This document shows positions 1 to 7,917 of a stretch of 64,000 nucleotides of DNA, piece by piece (the first letter of the stretch is position 1; every line of letters starts with the position of its first letter). The notes beneath the pieces are model-generated. The model did not search any database, was not told the DNA's origin, and was given only the letters and a program-made list of their open reading frames with translations. Made by a program: the position numbers and the translations under genes. Origin of the DNA: VAZQ01 sp963821505 (lineage in GTDB: Bacteria; Pseudomonadota; Alphaproteobacteria; Rhizobiales; Xanthobacteraceae); the NCBI GenBank assembly GCA_963821505.1, contig CAWGEH010000006.1:62001-126000 (forward strand), written 5' to 3'.

Positions 1-5
1 TACGA

Positions 6-1268
6 GTGACGCCACCGCTGCGCCAGCCGGCGCCGGCGCTCCGCCCGGCGCCCGCACCGCTTCACCAGCCGCCCGCACCGCTTCGTCAATCCTCTCCGCC
101 GCCGCAGCCGGCTCCGCCGCCGCGCGGGCCGGAGATCGTACCGACAATTCGCCGGCCGGCCATCGCGCTGATGCTGCGTCCGCCGGCGATCGCGCTGGCA
201 CTGGGCCAGAGCGTCGTCGCCCTCACGCTGCGTCGACCGAGAATCGCCGACACCCTGCGCCAGCCCGCGGTCGCAGTGAGCGCGGCGCTTCCCTACGTCG
301 TATTCGGGCTCAAGCTCGCCGCTGGCGCCTTGGCCGCGGGTGTCGTGGCGCTGGCCATCATCAACAATCGCGACGTCAAACCGACGGGAGCCGGGTTCGA
401 GCTCGCGAGCAACGAGACCGTCGTCTTTCGCCGGCCGTCGCCATCCCATGCCGGCGTGGAGAATGAGGACGCGCTCGAGGAGGAAGCCGAGCAACCCGTC
501 TCCTACTATCGGCGCGCGATTCAGACCATTCGCTTCCTCAATCCCAATCCCAATCCCCGCGTTGCGTTGGCCTCCGCAATACCGGAACCGACGCAGGGGC
601 TGGTCAAGGTCCACGGCTTCGCCGCCTTCACGCCGAAGGACGATGCGGACTCGGACGCCGGGGAGAGCGTTGTGCGGCGCGCGCGCACGCCGAGCGGCGG
701 ATTCATGGACGAAGTCGACGACTATCTGTGGGAGGTCTATCAACGCCAGCCGCTCAAACGCGATTCGACCGGCGACTTTACCTGGAAGGATCCGGCTGCG
801 GCCAAGCGCATGGGCCTGTCGCTCGAGGATTACGTCATCGGCGGGATGGATCCCGGATTTCGCGAGCAGCTCTATCATGCCGGCCGCGCGATGGACGCCG
901 ACGGCGTCCAGTGGTCGATGCTGAGCGCGTTCCGTGACGATTATCGCCAGAGCCTCGCCTCCGGCTTCAAGGCCCGCACCGGCAACTCGCTGCACGGCGG
1001 CAGCCGCCGCACCGGCGGTTACGGTCATGGCCGCGCCATCGACATCACCAGCGCCGAGGGGGACCCGGAGCCGGTCTGGAAGTGGCTCGACGCTCACGGC
1101 GCCAAATACGGCCTCCAGCGCCCGATGCCCGGCGCAGATCCGGCGCACATCCAGCCAGTCGGCGAATGGCACAAGATCTCGGTCGCTTTGCGCGACGCCC
1201 GGACGCGGGTTGCGTCTGCCGGCCACGGGCGGCACAAGCGCAAGATCAGATTGGCGCACGCGCGGTAA
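6..1268 (+). CDS. M15-peptidase-like membrane-anchored protein (5' end may lie outside window)
   Basis: Probable peptidoglycan-active protein. The N-terminal ~90 residues are Pro/Ala/Arg-rich and low in complexity. One hydrophobic segment follows (about residues 95-118), then an Asp/Glu-rich linker. The C-terminal ~190 residues resemble the D-Ala-D-Ala carboxypeptidase/endopeptidase M15 fold: a motif GYGHGRAIDI matching the HxxGxAxD zinc-site pattern, and a later DPAHIQ carrying a candidate second metal histidine. The topology suggests an inner-membrane anchor with a periplasmic catalytic domain. The GTG used here is only six bases from the window edge and the frame is open upstream, so the true start is unknown. 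A terminator follows at 1336-1380, so it appears to end its own transcript. The peptidase assignment is by motif only; a non-catalytic domain is possible. Confidence 0.6.
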   Translation: MTPPLRQPAPALRPAPAPLHQPPAPLRQSSPPPQPAPPPRGPEIVPTIRRPAIALMLRPPAIALALGQSVVALTLRRPRIADTLRQPAVAVSAALPYVVFGLKLAAGALAAGVVALAIINNRDVKPTGAGFELASNETVVFRRPSPSHAGVENEDALEEEAEQPVSYYRRAIQTIRFLNPNPNPRVALASAIPEPTQGLVKVHGFAAFTPKDDADSDAGESVVRRARTPSGGFMDEVDDYLWEVYQRQPLKRDSTGDFTWKDPAAAKRMGLSLEDYVIGGMDPGFREQLYHAGRAMDADGVQWSMLSAFRDDYRQSLASGFKARTGNSLHGGSRRTGGYGHGRAIDITSAEGDPEPVWKWLDAHGAKYGLQRPMPGADPAHIQPVGEWHKISVALRDARTRVASAGHGRHKRKIRLAHAR

Positions 1269-1335
1269 CGACGCTCGCCGGCCGGCCGCGACGGTTGACC
1301 GGCGCACGCCGCGCCCTTTGCCCATGCTCCATTCG

Positions 1336-1380
1336 AAAAGCCGGTCCGCACCCCGGATCAAGTCCGCGGCCGGCTTTTTC
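1336..1380 (+). terminator. Intrinsic terminator after the M15-like gene
   Basis: A nine-base arm AAAAGCCGG (1336-1344) pairs exactly with CCGGCTTTT (1370-1378), with a 25-base loop and a run of five T at 1375-1379. It lies 68 bases beyond the stop of the M15-like gene. Stem plus T-run is the classic Rho-independent form, although the loop is long. Confidence 0.7.
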
Positions 1381-1449
1381 CTGAGCATGCACTGAGCGAA
1401 ACGCGTCGGATCGAATTCGCGATTTCGCGCGCAGCTTTTGTTCCGTCGC

Positions 1450-1492
1450 ACGATCCTGCCGGAAAAGTCTGCGACTTTTCGGGATCATGCTC
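1450..1492. repeat. Short dispersed palindromic repeat, copy 1
   Basis: GGAAAAGTC and GACTTTTCGGGATCATGC form an inverted repeat just upstream of the acyl-CoA synthetase. The GAAAAGT...ACTTTTCGGGATCATGC core recurs in longer copies at 6256 and 47185, so this is a short member of the window's dispersed repeat family. Confidence 0.65.
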
Positions 1493-1506
1493 TACCCTGC
1501 GCCGCG

Positions 1507-3132
1507 ATGTACGCAGCCCATGTCCTTCCCGCCGCGCGCGACTACGACGCGCTCTACCGCGCGTTCCGCTGGCGCCTGCCGACGCACTACAACATCGGCA
1601 TCGATGTCTGCGACCGTTGGGCCGAGATCGAGCCGAGCCGCATCGCCATCCTCCAGGTCGGCAGCGCCGGCGCGGCGAAGGAGATCAGCTACGGCGCGTT
1701 GCGCGAGAGCTCGAACCGGCTGGCCCACGTGCTCGCCGCCCACGGCATCGGACGCGGCGACCGGGTCGCGATCCTGCTGCCGCAATCGCCGGCCGTCGCC
1801 GTGAGCCATGTCGCCATCTACAAGCTCGCCGCCATCGCGCTGCCGCTGGCGATGCTGTTCGGGGTCGAGGCGATCAGCTATCGGCTCAAGGATTCCGGCG
1901 CCCGCGCGCTGATCACGAATGCGGCGGGGCTCGCCAAGCTTGCGGAGGCGCGCGCGGCCCTCTCCGCCCTCGACCTCGTCCTGTCGACTGACGGAGCGGG
2001 CGACGGCGCCGAGGATCTTCACGCGCTGCTGGCGCGCGCGTCCTCCGACTTCACCCCGGTCGTCACCGCGTCCGACGACCCCGCGCTGATGGTCTACACG
2101 TCGGGCACCACCGGCCCGCCCAAAGGTGCGCTGCACGCCCATCGCGTGCTGCTCGGTCATCTTCCCGGCATCGAGTTCCCGCACGAATTTCTGCCGCAGC
2201 CCGGCGACCGGTTCTGGACGCCGGCGGACTGGGCCTGGGCCGGCGGCCTGCTCAACGTGCTGCTGCCGGGCCTGCATTACGGCGTGCCGGTGGTGGCGCA
2301 AAAATCCGAGAAGTTCGACCCGCAGGAGGCCTTCGCGCTGATCGCGAAGATGGGCGTGCGCAACGCCTTCATCCCGCCCACGGCGCTGCGCATGTTGCGC
2401 TCGGCGCCGCCGCCCAAGGGAAAACTCGGCCTTCGCTCGGTCGGCTCGGGAGGCGAGGCGCTCGGCGCCGAAACCTACGACTGGGGCAAGTCGGCGCTCG
2501 GCGTCACCATCAACGAGTTCTACGGCCAGACCGAATGCAACCTGGTGCTGGCCTCGTGCGCGGCTATCGGTGTGTCGCGTCCCGGCGCAATCGGCAAACC
2601 GGTGCCCGGCCACAGAGTGGCGGTGATCCGGCCGGACGGTTCGCAATGCGCGCCGGGCGAGACCGGTCAGATCGCGATCGCGCGCCCCGATCCCGTGATG
2701 TTCCTGGAATATTGGGGCAAGGGCGACGCGACGCGGGACAAATTCATCGGCGACTGGATGACGACCGGCGACCAGGGCGTCACCGACTCCGACGGCTACG
2801 TCCAGTTCATCGGCCGCGACGACGACGTCATTACCTCGGCGGGCTATCGCATCGGCCCGACCGAGATCGAGGATTGCCTGATCCGGCATCCCGCGGTCGC
2901 GCTGGCTGCGGTGGTGGGAAAACCCGACCCCGTGCGCACCGAAATCGTGAAGGCCTTCATCGTGCTCAAATCCGGGCATCCGCCGTCGGACGCGCTCGCC
3001 GCCGAAATCCAGGGTTTTGTCAAAACGCGGCTCTCCGCCCACGAGTATCCGCGCGAGGTCGCCTTCATCGAGCAGATGCCGATGACCACGACCGGAAAGG
3101 TGATCCGAAGATTGCTGCGCCAGCGGGCGTGA
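1507..3132 (+). CDS. AMP-forming acyl-CoA synthetase (medium-chain/acetyl-CoA-synthetase-like)
   Basis: Cytoplasmic ANL-superfamily enzyme that adenylates a carboxylic acid and transfers it to CoA. The 541-residue product has the nucleotide-binding motif YTSGTTGPPKG near residue 196, the adenylate motif YGQTE near residue 339, TGD in the hinge region, and the C-terminal catalytic lysine in the TTTGK motif (K531). Length is normal. The ATG at 1507 begins where family similarity begins; the frame is open upstream but that stretch is a repeat (1450-1492). It precedes a ThDP enzyme and a Bug-type binding protein on the same strand, suggesting uptake and activation of an organic acid. The overall pattern is closest to the acetyl-CoA synthetase/medium-chain group, but the acid cannot be named. 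Confidence 0.85.
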   Translation: MYAAHVLPAARDYDALYRAFRWRLPTHYNIGIDVCDRWAEIEPSRIAILQVGSAGAAKEISYGALRESSNRLAHVLAAHGIGRGDRVAILLPQSPAVAVSHVAIYKLAAIALPLAMLFGVEAISYRLKDSGARALITNAAGLAKLAEARAALSALDLVLSTDGAGDGAEDLHALLARASSDFTPVVTASDDPALMVYTSGTTGPPKGALHAHRVLLGHLPGIEFPHEFLPQPGDRFWTPADWAWAGGLLNVLLPGLHYGVPVVAQKSEKFDPQEAFALIAKMGVRNAFIPPTALRMLRSAPPPKGKLGLRSVGSGGEALGAETYDWGKSALGVTINEFYGQTECNLVLASCAAIGVSRPGAIGKPVPGHRVAVIRPDGSQCAPGETGQIAIARPDPVMFLEYWGKGDATRDKFIGDWMTTGDQGVTDSDGYVQFIGRDDDVITSAGYRIGPTEIEDCLIRHPAVALAAVVGKPDPVRTEIVKAFIVLKSGHPPSDALAAEIQGFVKTRLSAHEYPREVAFIEQMPMTTTGKVIRRLLRQRA

Positions 3133-3280
3133 TGCCGGGTGCCTGTGAGTTCGTGACGCATGGACGGAGCGCAATGCGCAGACATCCCCACACACGGTGT
3201 CCCCGAATTCGCTTCGCTCATCCGGGCTGCGGACGCGCCCCTATCCCGGACACAGGCAGGAGCCGCCTCGCCAAGCAAGA

Positions 3281-5086
3281 ATGGATGACATAACCTTTCG
3301 CGTCATCCCCCCCGGATCGGACACCCCCATGGAAACAGCCGCGAGCCGCAAGATCGACAGCCGGACCAACAGCCCGCACTATTCGACCGCCTATTTCTTC
3401 CTGGAAGGGCTCAGCGAGCTCGGGATCGAATATCTCTTCTGCAATTTCGGCACCGATCATGCGCCGATCATCGAGGAGATCGCGCACCGGCGAAAGCGCG
3501 GCGATGCGCTTCCCGCCATCATCACCTGTCCGCACGAAAATACTGCCGCCCACATGGCGGCGGGCTATGCCTTCGTGACCGGACGCGGCCAGGGCGTGCT
3601 CGTTCACGTCGACGTGGGTACGGCGAACACGGCGACTGCGATGCACAATATTTTCCGCAGCCGGCTGCCCGTGCTGCTGATGGCCGGAAAGGCGCCCTAC
3701 ACGACCGGCAACGAACTCGTCGGCTCGCGCGACACCTACGTGCATTTCGTGCAGGAGCCGTTCGACCAGGCGAGCCTCGTGCGCCCCTACCTCAAATGGG
3801 AATGGACGCTGCCTTCCGGCATCGTCGTGAAGGAGGCGCTGCGGCGCGCCCACTCCATCATGCAGAGCGAGCCGCAGGGGCCGGTCTATCTGATGATGCA
3901 GCGCGAGACGCTGACGCAGCGCTGGAGCGTGGACGATGTTCGTCGCTTCGGCGCCGAGCAGCACGGCAGCACGACGGGCGGCGGCGCCGATCCGAAGCTC
4001 ATCTCGCAGCTGGTCGACCGATTGCTGGCGGCCAAGAATCCGATCCTGATCACGGGCTACGCTGGGCGCAATCCGCGCGCGGCCGAGCTGATTGTGGAGC
4101 TCGCCGAGCTCGCCGGGATCGGCGTATTCGAATCCAACATGACTAACAATATCTCGCACGAGAGCCCGTGCTTCATCGGCTTTGCGCCCGACAAGCATCT
4201 GCCCAACGCGGATGTGGGCCTCCTGGTCGACGTGGACGTGCCCTGGTTCCCGAGCGACGTCGAGGCCAACGCGGGCACGTTCTGGGCCCATATCGACGTC
4301 GATATTCTCAAACCGGCTTCGCCGATGTGGACGTTCCCCGGCAATCTCCGCATGCAGGGAAACAGCGCGCGCATCCTCGAGCAGGTCGTGGAGGAGCTGA
4401 AGGCGAGAGCGACGCCTGCATTCCGTCAGGCCGCGCAGGCGCGCCTCACGCGGCTCGCGGCCGAGCGCGCTGTCCGCCTCGATCGCGCCAAGAAGCTCGC
4501 CGCCGACCAGGGCAAGCAAGACGAGATCAATCCGCACTACTTGTTCGCGGAGCTTGGCAAGGTGCTCGCGCCCGAGGACCTGGTGTTCAACGAAGGGGTG
4601 CGCAACGCGGGCGCAGCCCTGATGCAGATCAGCCGGCCGCTGCCAGGCACGATCATGCGCGCCGGCGGCGGCGGCTTGGGCTGGTCCGGCGCCATGGCGC
4701 TCGGCGCCAAGCTCGCCGCCCCGGAGCGGTTGATGGTGCAGATCGTGGGAGACGGCAGCTTCTATTTCGGCAGTCCGTGCTCGGTGTTCGCCGTGGCGCA
4801 GCACCATAAGCTGCCGATCCTCGCGATCGTGCTCGACAATTCCGGCTGGTCGGCGGTGAAGGAATCGACCCTGCGGGTGTTTCCCGATGGGGAGGCCAAG
4901 TCGGCGAACGAGTTTCAGGCGGAGCTGATGCCCGACGTCGAGTTCGGCAAGATCGGCGAGGCGTTCGGGGCCTATGCGGAAAAGGTCAGCGACCCGGCCG
5001 ACGTGCCGGCGGCCATCGCGCGCTGCGTGAAGGAGGTGCGCGGCGGCCGCGCCGCCATCCTGCACGCGCGGGTGACGCGGTTGTGA
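3281..5086 (+). CDS. Thiamine-diphosphate-dependent enzyme, acetolactate-synthase-like
   Basis: Three-domain ThDP enzyme of the POX/acetolactate synthase/benzoylformate decarboxylase superfamily (601 residues). The PYR domain carries the activating glutamate E86 in CPHEN. The central domain is Rossmann-like. The PP domain has the cofactor motif GDG at 490-492 ending in DN at 519-520. The reaction is probably decarboxylation or carboligation of a 2-oxoacid or 2-hydroxyacyl compound; nothing fixes the substrate. The start is uncertain: ATG 3281 and ATG 3329 are both in frame and neither has a strong ribosome site. The 148 bases upstream hold a degenerate inverted repeat and no gene. It sits between an acyl-CoA synthetase and a Bug receptor, consistent with one catabolic unit. 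A second, distinct ThDP enzyme lies at 51806. Confidence 0.85.
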   Translation: MDDITFRVIPPGSDTPMETAASRKIDSRTNSPHYSTAYFFLEGLSELGIEYLFCNFGTDHAPIIEEIAHRRKRGDALPAIITCPHENTAAHMAAGYAFVTGRGQGVLVHVDVGTANTATAMHNIFRSRLPVLLMAGKAPYTTGNELVGSRDTYVHFVQEPFDQASLVRPYLKWEWTLPSGIVVKEALRRAHSIMQSEPQGPVYLMMQRETLTQRWSVDDVRRFGAEQHGSTTGGGADPKLISQLVDRLLAAKNPILITGYAGRNPRAAELIVELAELAGIGVFESNMTNNISHESPCFIGFAPDKHLPNADVGLLVDVDVPWFPSDVEANAGTFWAHIDVDILKPASPMWTFPGNLRMQGNSARILEQVVEELKARATPAFRQAAQARLTRLAAERAVRLDRAKKLAADQGKQDEINPHYLFAELGKVLAPEDLVFNEGVRNAGAALMQISRPLPGTIMRAGGGGLGWSGAMALGAKLAAPERLMVQIVGDGSFYFGSPCSVFAVAQHHKLPILAIVLDNSGWSAVKESTLRVFPDGEAKSANEFQAELMPDVEFGKIGEAFGAYAEKVSDPADVPAAIARCVKEVRGGRAAILHARVTRL

Positions 5087-5138
5087 TTTCTATCGGTCTC
5101 ACGCTGAGGAACGTTGCGAAGCAGCGCTCTCGAAGCAC

Positions 5139-5198
5139 CGCAAGTCGGCCATAGCCGACTTGCGCACTTGATACTTCCGAATCTCGGGTAAACCCGAG
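5139..5198. repeat. Two adjacent perfect hairpins in a repeat-rich gap
   Basis: CGCAAGTCGGC (5139-5149) pairs perfectly with GCCGACTTGCG (5154-5164) around a four-base loop. CTCGGGT (5183-5189) pairs with ACCCGAG (5192-5198). The arms share CGCAAGTCGG and CGGGTAAACCCG with the 35-bp tandem array at 39009. Beyond them, about 5216-5252 holds a GTTCGAGACGG...CTCAGGGTGAGG element of a type also seen at 48725. There is no coding signal in this gap. It may terminate or stabilise the ThDP-enzyme transcript. Confidence 0.65.
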
Positions 5199-5277
5199 GT
5201 CGGTGGGCCGTCCCACGGTTCGAGACGGCGCTTCGCGCCTCCTCAGGGTGAGGGCGCAGGGACGGAGGGAGAAAACA

Positions 5278-6243
5278 ATGCTCGGGCTCGCACGGCCGGC
5301 CATGCTCGCCCTCATCATTGCCGCTTCAGCAACGCTCGCGCAGGCGCAGGGCGAACGCTATCCCAGCCGCACGATCGAGATCGTGGTGGCCTATGGCCCC
5401 GGCGGATCGACCGATCTGGTGGCGCGGGCGCTGGCGCAGAAATTCCAGGATCGCCTCGGCCAGTCGGTTGTCGTGCTCAACAAGCCGGGTGGGAGCGGGA
5501 CCATCGGAGCGACCGTCGCCGCCCGCGCCAATCCCGACGGCTACACGCTCTATGTCGGCTACAGCTCCGAGACCGTGATCGTGCCGCAACTCGCCAAGGC
5601 CATCAAATATTCCATCGACGATTTCGAGCCGATCGCGGTGACCGGGCTGGTGCCGCTGGTGCTGATCACCTCGAAGAGCATCCGCGCCGGCAATTTGCGC
5701 GAGCTGATCGAGGAGCTGCGTGCGCAGCCGGGAAAATTCACCTATGGCGGCGGCATCGCCAGTCCGCCCCATGTCATGGGCGCCTGGTTCAATCGGCTCA
5801 ACAAGCTCAACGTCACGCATGTGCCCTACCGGGGCGGCGGGCAGGCGGTGGCCGACGTGATCGGCGGCCATATCGACATGTTCTTTGCCGGCCTCGCCGC
5901 CGCCAAGGCCGCGATCGATTCCGGCGCGGTCAAGGCATTCGCGGTGACGGGCGACGCGCGCTCGCCCGCGCTGCCGAACGTGCCCACTTTCAAAGAGGCC
6001 GGCGTGAGCGATTTCGATCTCGCGAGCTGGAACGTGCTGCTGGCGCCGAAGGGAACTCCGGCGGAGGTGCTTGCACTGCTGCGGCGAGAGACCGCGCGCG
6101 CGCTTGACGACTCCAGGGTGCGCCAGCTCTACGCCGCGCAAGGCGTGGAAGCGAGCCCGACCCAGGACGTGAAGGCCTTCCTCGCCAAGGAGCGCGACAA
6201 TTTCGGCCGCGTGGTGCGCGACCTCGGCATCACGATGGAATAG
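5278..6243 (+). CDS. Bug/TctC-family periplasmic substrate-binding protein
   Basis: Exported solute receptor of the tripartite tricarboxylate transporter (TctC/Bug) family, 321 residues. A signal peptide (about 1-24, ending in QAQ) precedes the mature protein. Family hallmarks are PGGSTDLVARAL near residues 40-51, the NKPGGSGTIG loop, and the later PYRGGGQAVADVIGGHIDM segment. These receptors bind carboxylates such as aromatic or dicarboxylic acids. ATG 5278 is chosen because GGAGGGA lies seven bases upstream and the signal peptide starts there. No TctA/TctB membrane subunits are in the window, as is common for orphan Bug proteins. A second Bug gene is at 50641. The ligand is unknown but is probably the acid activated by the upstream genes. 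Confidence 0.88.
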   Translation: MLGLARPAMLALIIAASATLAQAQGERYPSRTIEIVVAYGPGGSTDLVARALAQKFQDRLGQSVVVLNKPGGSGTIGATVAARANPDGYTLYVGYSSETVIVPQLAKAIKYSIDDFEPIAVTGLVPLVLITSKSIRAGNLRELIEELRAQPGKFTYGGGIASPPHVMGAWFNRLNKLNVTHVPYRGGGQAVADVIGGHIDMFFAGLAAAKAAIDSGAVKAFAVTGDARSPALPNVPTFKEAGVSDFDLASWNVLLAPKGTPAEVLALLRRETARALDDSRVRQLYAAQGVEASPTQDVKAFLAKERDNFGRVVRDLGITME

Positions 6244-6255
6244 GCCGTGACCCCT

Positions 6256-6358
6256 GGAGCATGATCCCGAAAAGTTGGGAGACTTTTCGGATAAGATCAT
6301 GCGACCAACAAATGCTTAGAGCGAAATCTTGATTCACTGTTAGGTGATTTCGCTCTAG
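6256..6358. repeat. Dispersed palindromic repeat, copy 2 (IS insertion target)
   Basis: A composite of two palindromes. The first runs GCATGATCCCGAAAAGTTG to CTTTTCGGATAAGATCATGC. After GACCAACAAATGCTTAGAG, the second runs from AGCGAAATC to GATTTCGCTCTAG. It starts 13 bases after the Bug gene stop. The closing CTAG is the target at which the IS5-family element inserted. The same composite occurs reversed at 47185 and at the end of the 59361 element. Confidence 0.75.
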
Positions 6359-6436
6359 CAGGCTGCTGAAAAACTCTCTCGACGGCAAGAGCTGATCGTG
6401 ATTCCGTTGTATTGGACCACGGCGGGGTGATTTGCG

Positions 6437-7561
6437 ATGCGCGGCGAGCAACGAGGATCAGAGGGGCTGTTTTCGTATATCCGGCTGGAGGAGCGGGTCG
6501 CACCGGACCACCCATTGAGGGCGATCCTGGTTCTGGTGAATGAGGTGCTTGCGGCGCTGTCGGATCGGTTTGACGAACTCTATTCGCATATGGGGCGGCC
6601 TTCGATTCCGCCGGAATATCTTCTGCGGGCCACACTGCTGCAGGCATTCTTCACCGTGCGCTCAGAACGGCAGTTGATGGAACAAATCAACTACAATCTT
6701 CTGTTTCGCTGGTTTGTCGGTCTGTCGATCGACGACGCCGTTTGGGACGCTACGGTCTTTACGAAGAACCGTGACCGGCTGCTGGAGGCCGATGTGGCGC
6801 GTGAATTCTTGTCCAGCTTGCTGTCGCTGCCGAAGGTGAAGCGGCTTCTATCGAGCGATCACTTCTCGGTGGACGGAACGCTGCTGAAGGCTTGGGCCTC
6901 GATGAAGAGCTTTCGGCCGAAGGACGGGAGTGACGGTCCGTCCACGGGCGGCCGCAATGGCGAGCGTAACTTCCACCGTGAGAAACGATCGAATAAGACC
7001 CACGAGAGCACGACAGATCCTGATGCCAAGCTCTACCGCAAGGGTGACGGCCAGGAGAGTCGGCTGTGCTACATGGGCCATGTCCTGATGGAAAACCGCA
7101 ACGGTCTGGCAGTTGCTGGCGACGTGACGCAAGCGACCGGCACAGCCGAGCGCGAGGCAGCCCTCACCCTCATCGACAATCATCGACCTGCCGAGCAGCG
7201 GATCACGCTCGGCGCCGACAAAGCCTACGACGTGGTCGAGTTTGTCGAAGCGCTGCGTGAACGCGAAGTGACGCCCCACATCGCGATCAACGGTCACGTC
7301 ACCAAGACGGGCAAGATCCGCAGGACGGCAGTGGACGGTCGCATCACCCGACATCCCGGCTACGCGATCAGCCAGGTCATCCGCAAACGTATCGAAGAAA
7401 TCTTCGGCTGGACCAAGCCGATTGGAGGATTGGCACAGGTCAAAGTTCGCGGGCTTGCCAAGGTGCAAGCCGTCTTCATCTTCGCAATCCTGGCCTACAA
7501 TCTCGTGCGGATACCCAAGCTTCTGGAGGCCACATGCGGCGCGGCGCCAAGAGCGCGCTGA
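6437..7561 (+). CDS. IS5-family DDE transposase
   Basis: Cut-and-paste transposase of 374 residues, apparently intact. The N-terminal DUF772-type region includes RPSIPPEYLLRATLLQAF and the YNLLFRWFVGL segment. The catalytic acids are D146 in SVDGTLLKA, D261 in GADKAYD and E320 in RKRIEEIFGWTK. The last fits the IS5 R-x3-E-x6-K signature, with K327. ATG 6437 lies 78 bases inside the left inverted repeat. The stop overlaps the start of the passenger gene by 28 bases. Length and intact motifs suggest the element could still be mobile. Confidence 0.92.
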   Translation: MRGEQRGSEGLFSYIRLEERVAPDHPLRAILVLVNEVLAALSDRFDELYSHMGRPSIPPEYLLRATLLQAFFTVRSERQLMEQINYNLLFRWFVGLSIDDAVWDATVFTKNRDRLLEADVAREFLSSLLSLPKVKRLLSSDHFSVDGTLLKAWASMKSFRPKDGSDGPSTGGRNGERNFHREKRSNKTHESTTDPDAKLYRKGDGQESRLCYMGHVLMENRNGLAVAGDVTQATGTAEREAALTLIDNHRPAEQRITLGADKAYDVVEFVEALREREVTPHIAINGHVTKTGKIRRTAVDGRITRHPGYAISQVIRKRIEEIFGWTKPIGGLAQVKVRGLAKVQAVFIFAILAYNLVRIPKLLEATCGAAPRAR

Positions 7562-7859
7562 TCGGCAAGTGGCGGATCATCGAGATGGAGCTCTGGGACA
7601 GTGATTACTTGGATTGGTTGAGCCCGCCTACATCCAGTTCCAAGCTAACGAGCTCGGTGAGTTCAAGTTCGGATGCGTGATCGGCGGTCTCGATTGCACC
7701 CTCTTTGCCGCTGCCGCCGACTTCACTTGGCAAGGCTCCGACGAGATGGACCCGGTCTCCGGAGATGGATGGGCCGAACTCGACGACGATGGTACGATCA
7801 ACGGCGAAATCAGCTTCCATCTCGGCGACGAATCAGCCTTCAAAGCTCGCAAATGGTGA
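7534..7859 (+). pseudogene. IS passenger gene with one-base frameshift
   Basis: ATG 7534 opens a reading frame MRRGAKSALIGKWRIIEMEL that overlaps the transposase end and runs into a different frame at about 7609-7617. The downstream frame reads VEPAYIQFQANELGEF and continues to a stop at 7859 with GWAELDDDGTINGEISFHLG. Joining the two frames gives one ~108-residue acidic protein. I recall similar small WRI-EMELWD proteins from rhizobial genomes, often as short hypothetical proteins. The sequence TTGGATTGGTTGAG looks like a loss of one T from GATTTGGTTGAG. Function is unknown. A programmed frameshift is not excluded, but no slippery heptamer is evident. Confidence 0.6.
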
Positions 7860-7917
7860 CTTCTTCAGCAGCCTGCTAGGCGTCACGAGTGGCGGCCCGC
7901 TGCGGAGCCACGAGGAG

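Larger units (their letters stand above)
6359..7875 (+). mobile_element. Complete IS5-family insertion sequence
   Basis: Terminal inverted repeats CAGGCTGCTGAAAAACTC (6359-6376) and the complement of 7858-7875 match at 16 of 18 bases. CTAG flanks both ends (6355-6358 and 7876-7879), consistent with a four-base target duplication of the IS5 CWAG type. The 1517-bp element carries one intact transposase and a frameshifted passenger gene. It interrupts a dispersed palindromic repeat rather than a gene. Base composition is visibly less GC-extreme than the flanks. The exact ISfinder name cannot be given without a search. Confidence 0.9.

Noticed and set aside
7534..7859. Programmed ribosomal frameshifting to make the IS passenger protein
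   Set aside because: No A/T slippery heptamer or downstream pseudoknot is visible at the junction; a one-base deletion is simpler.
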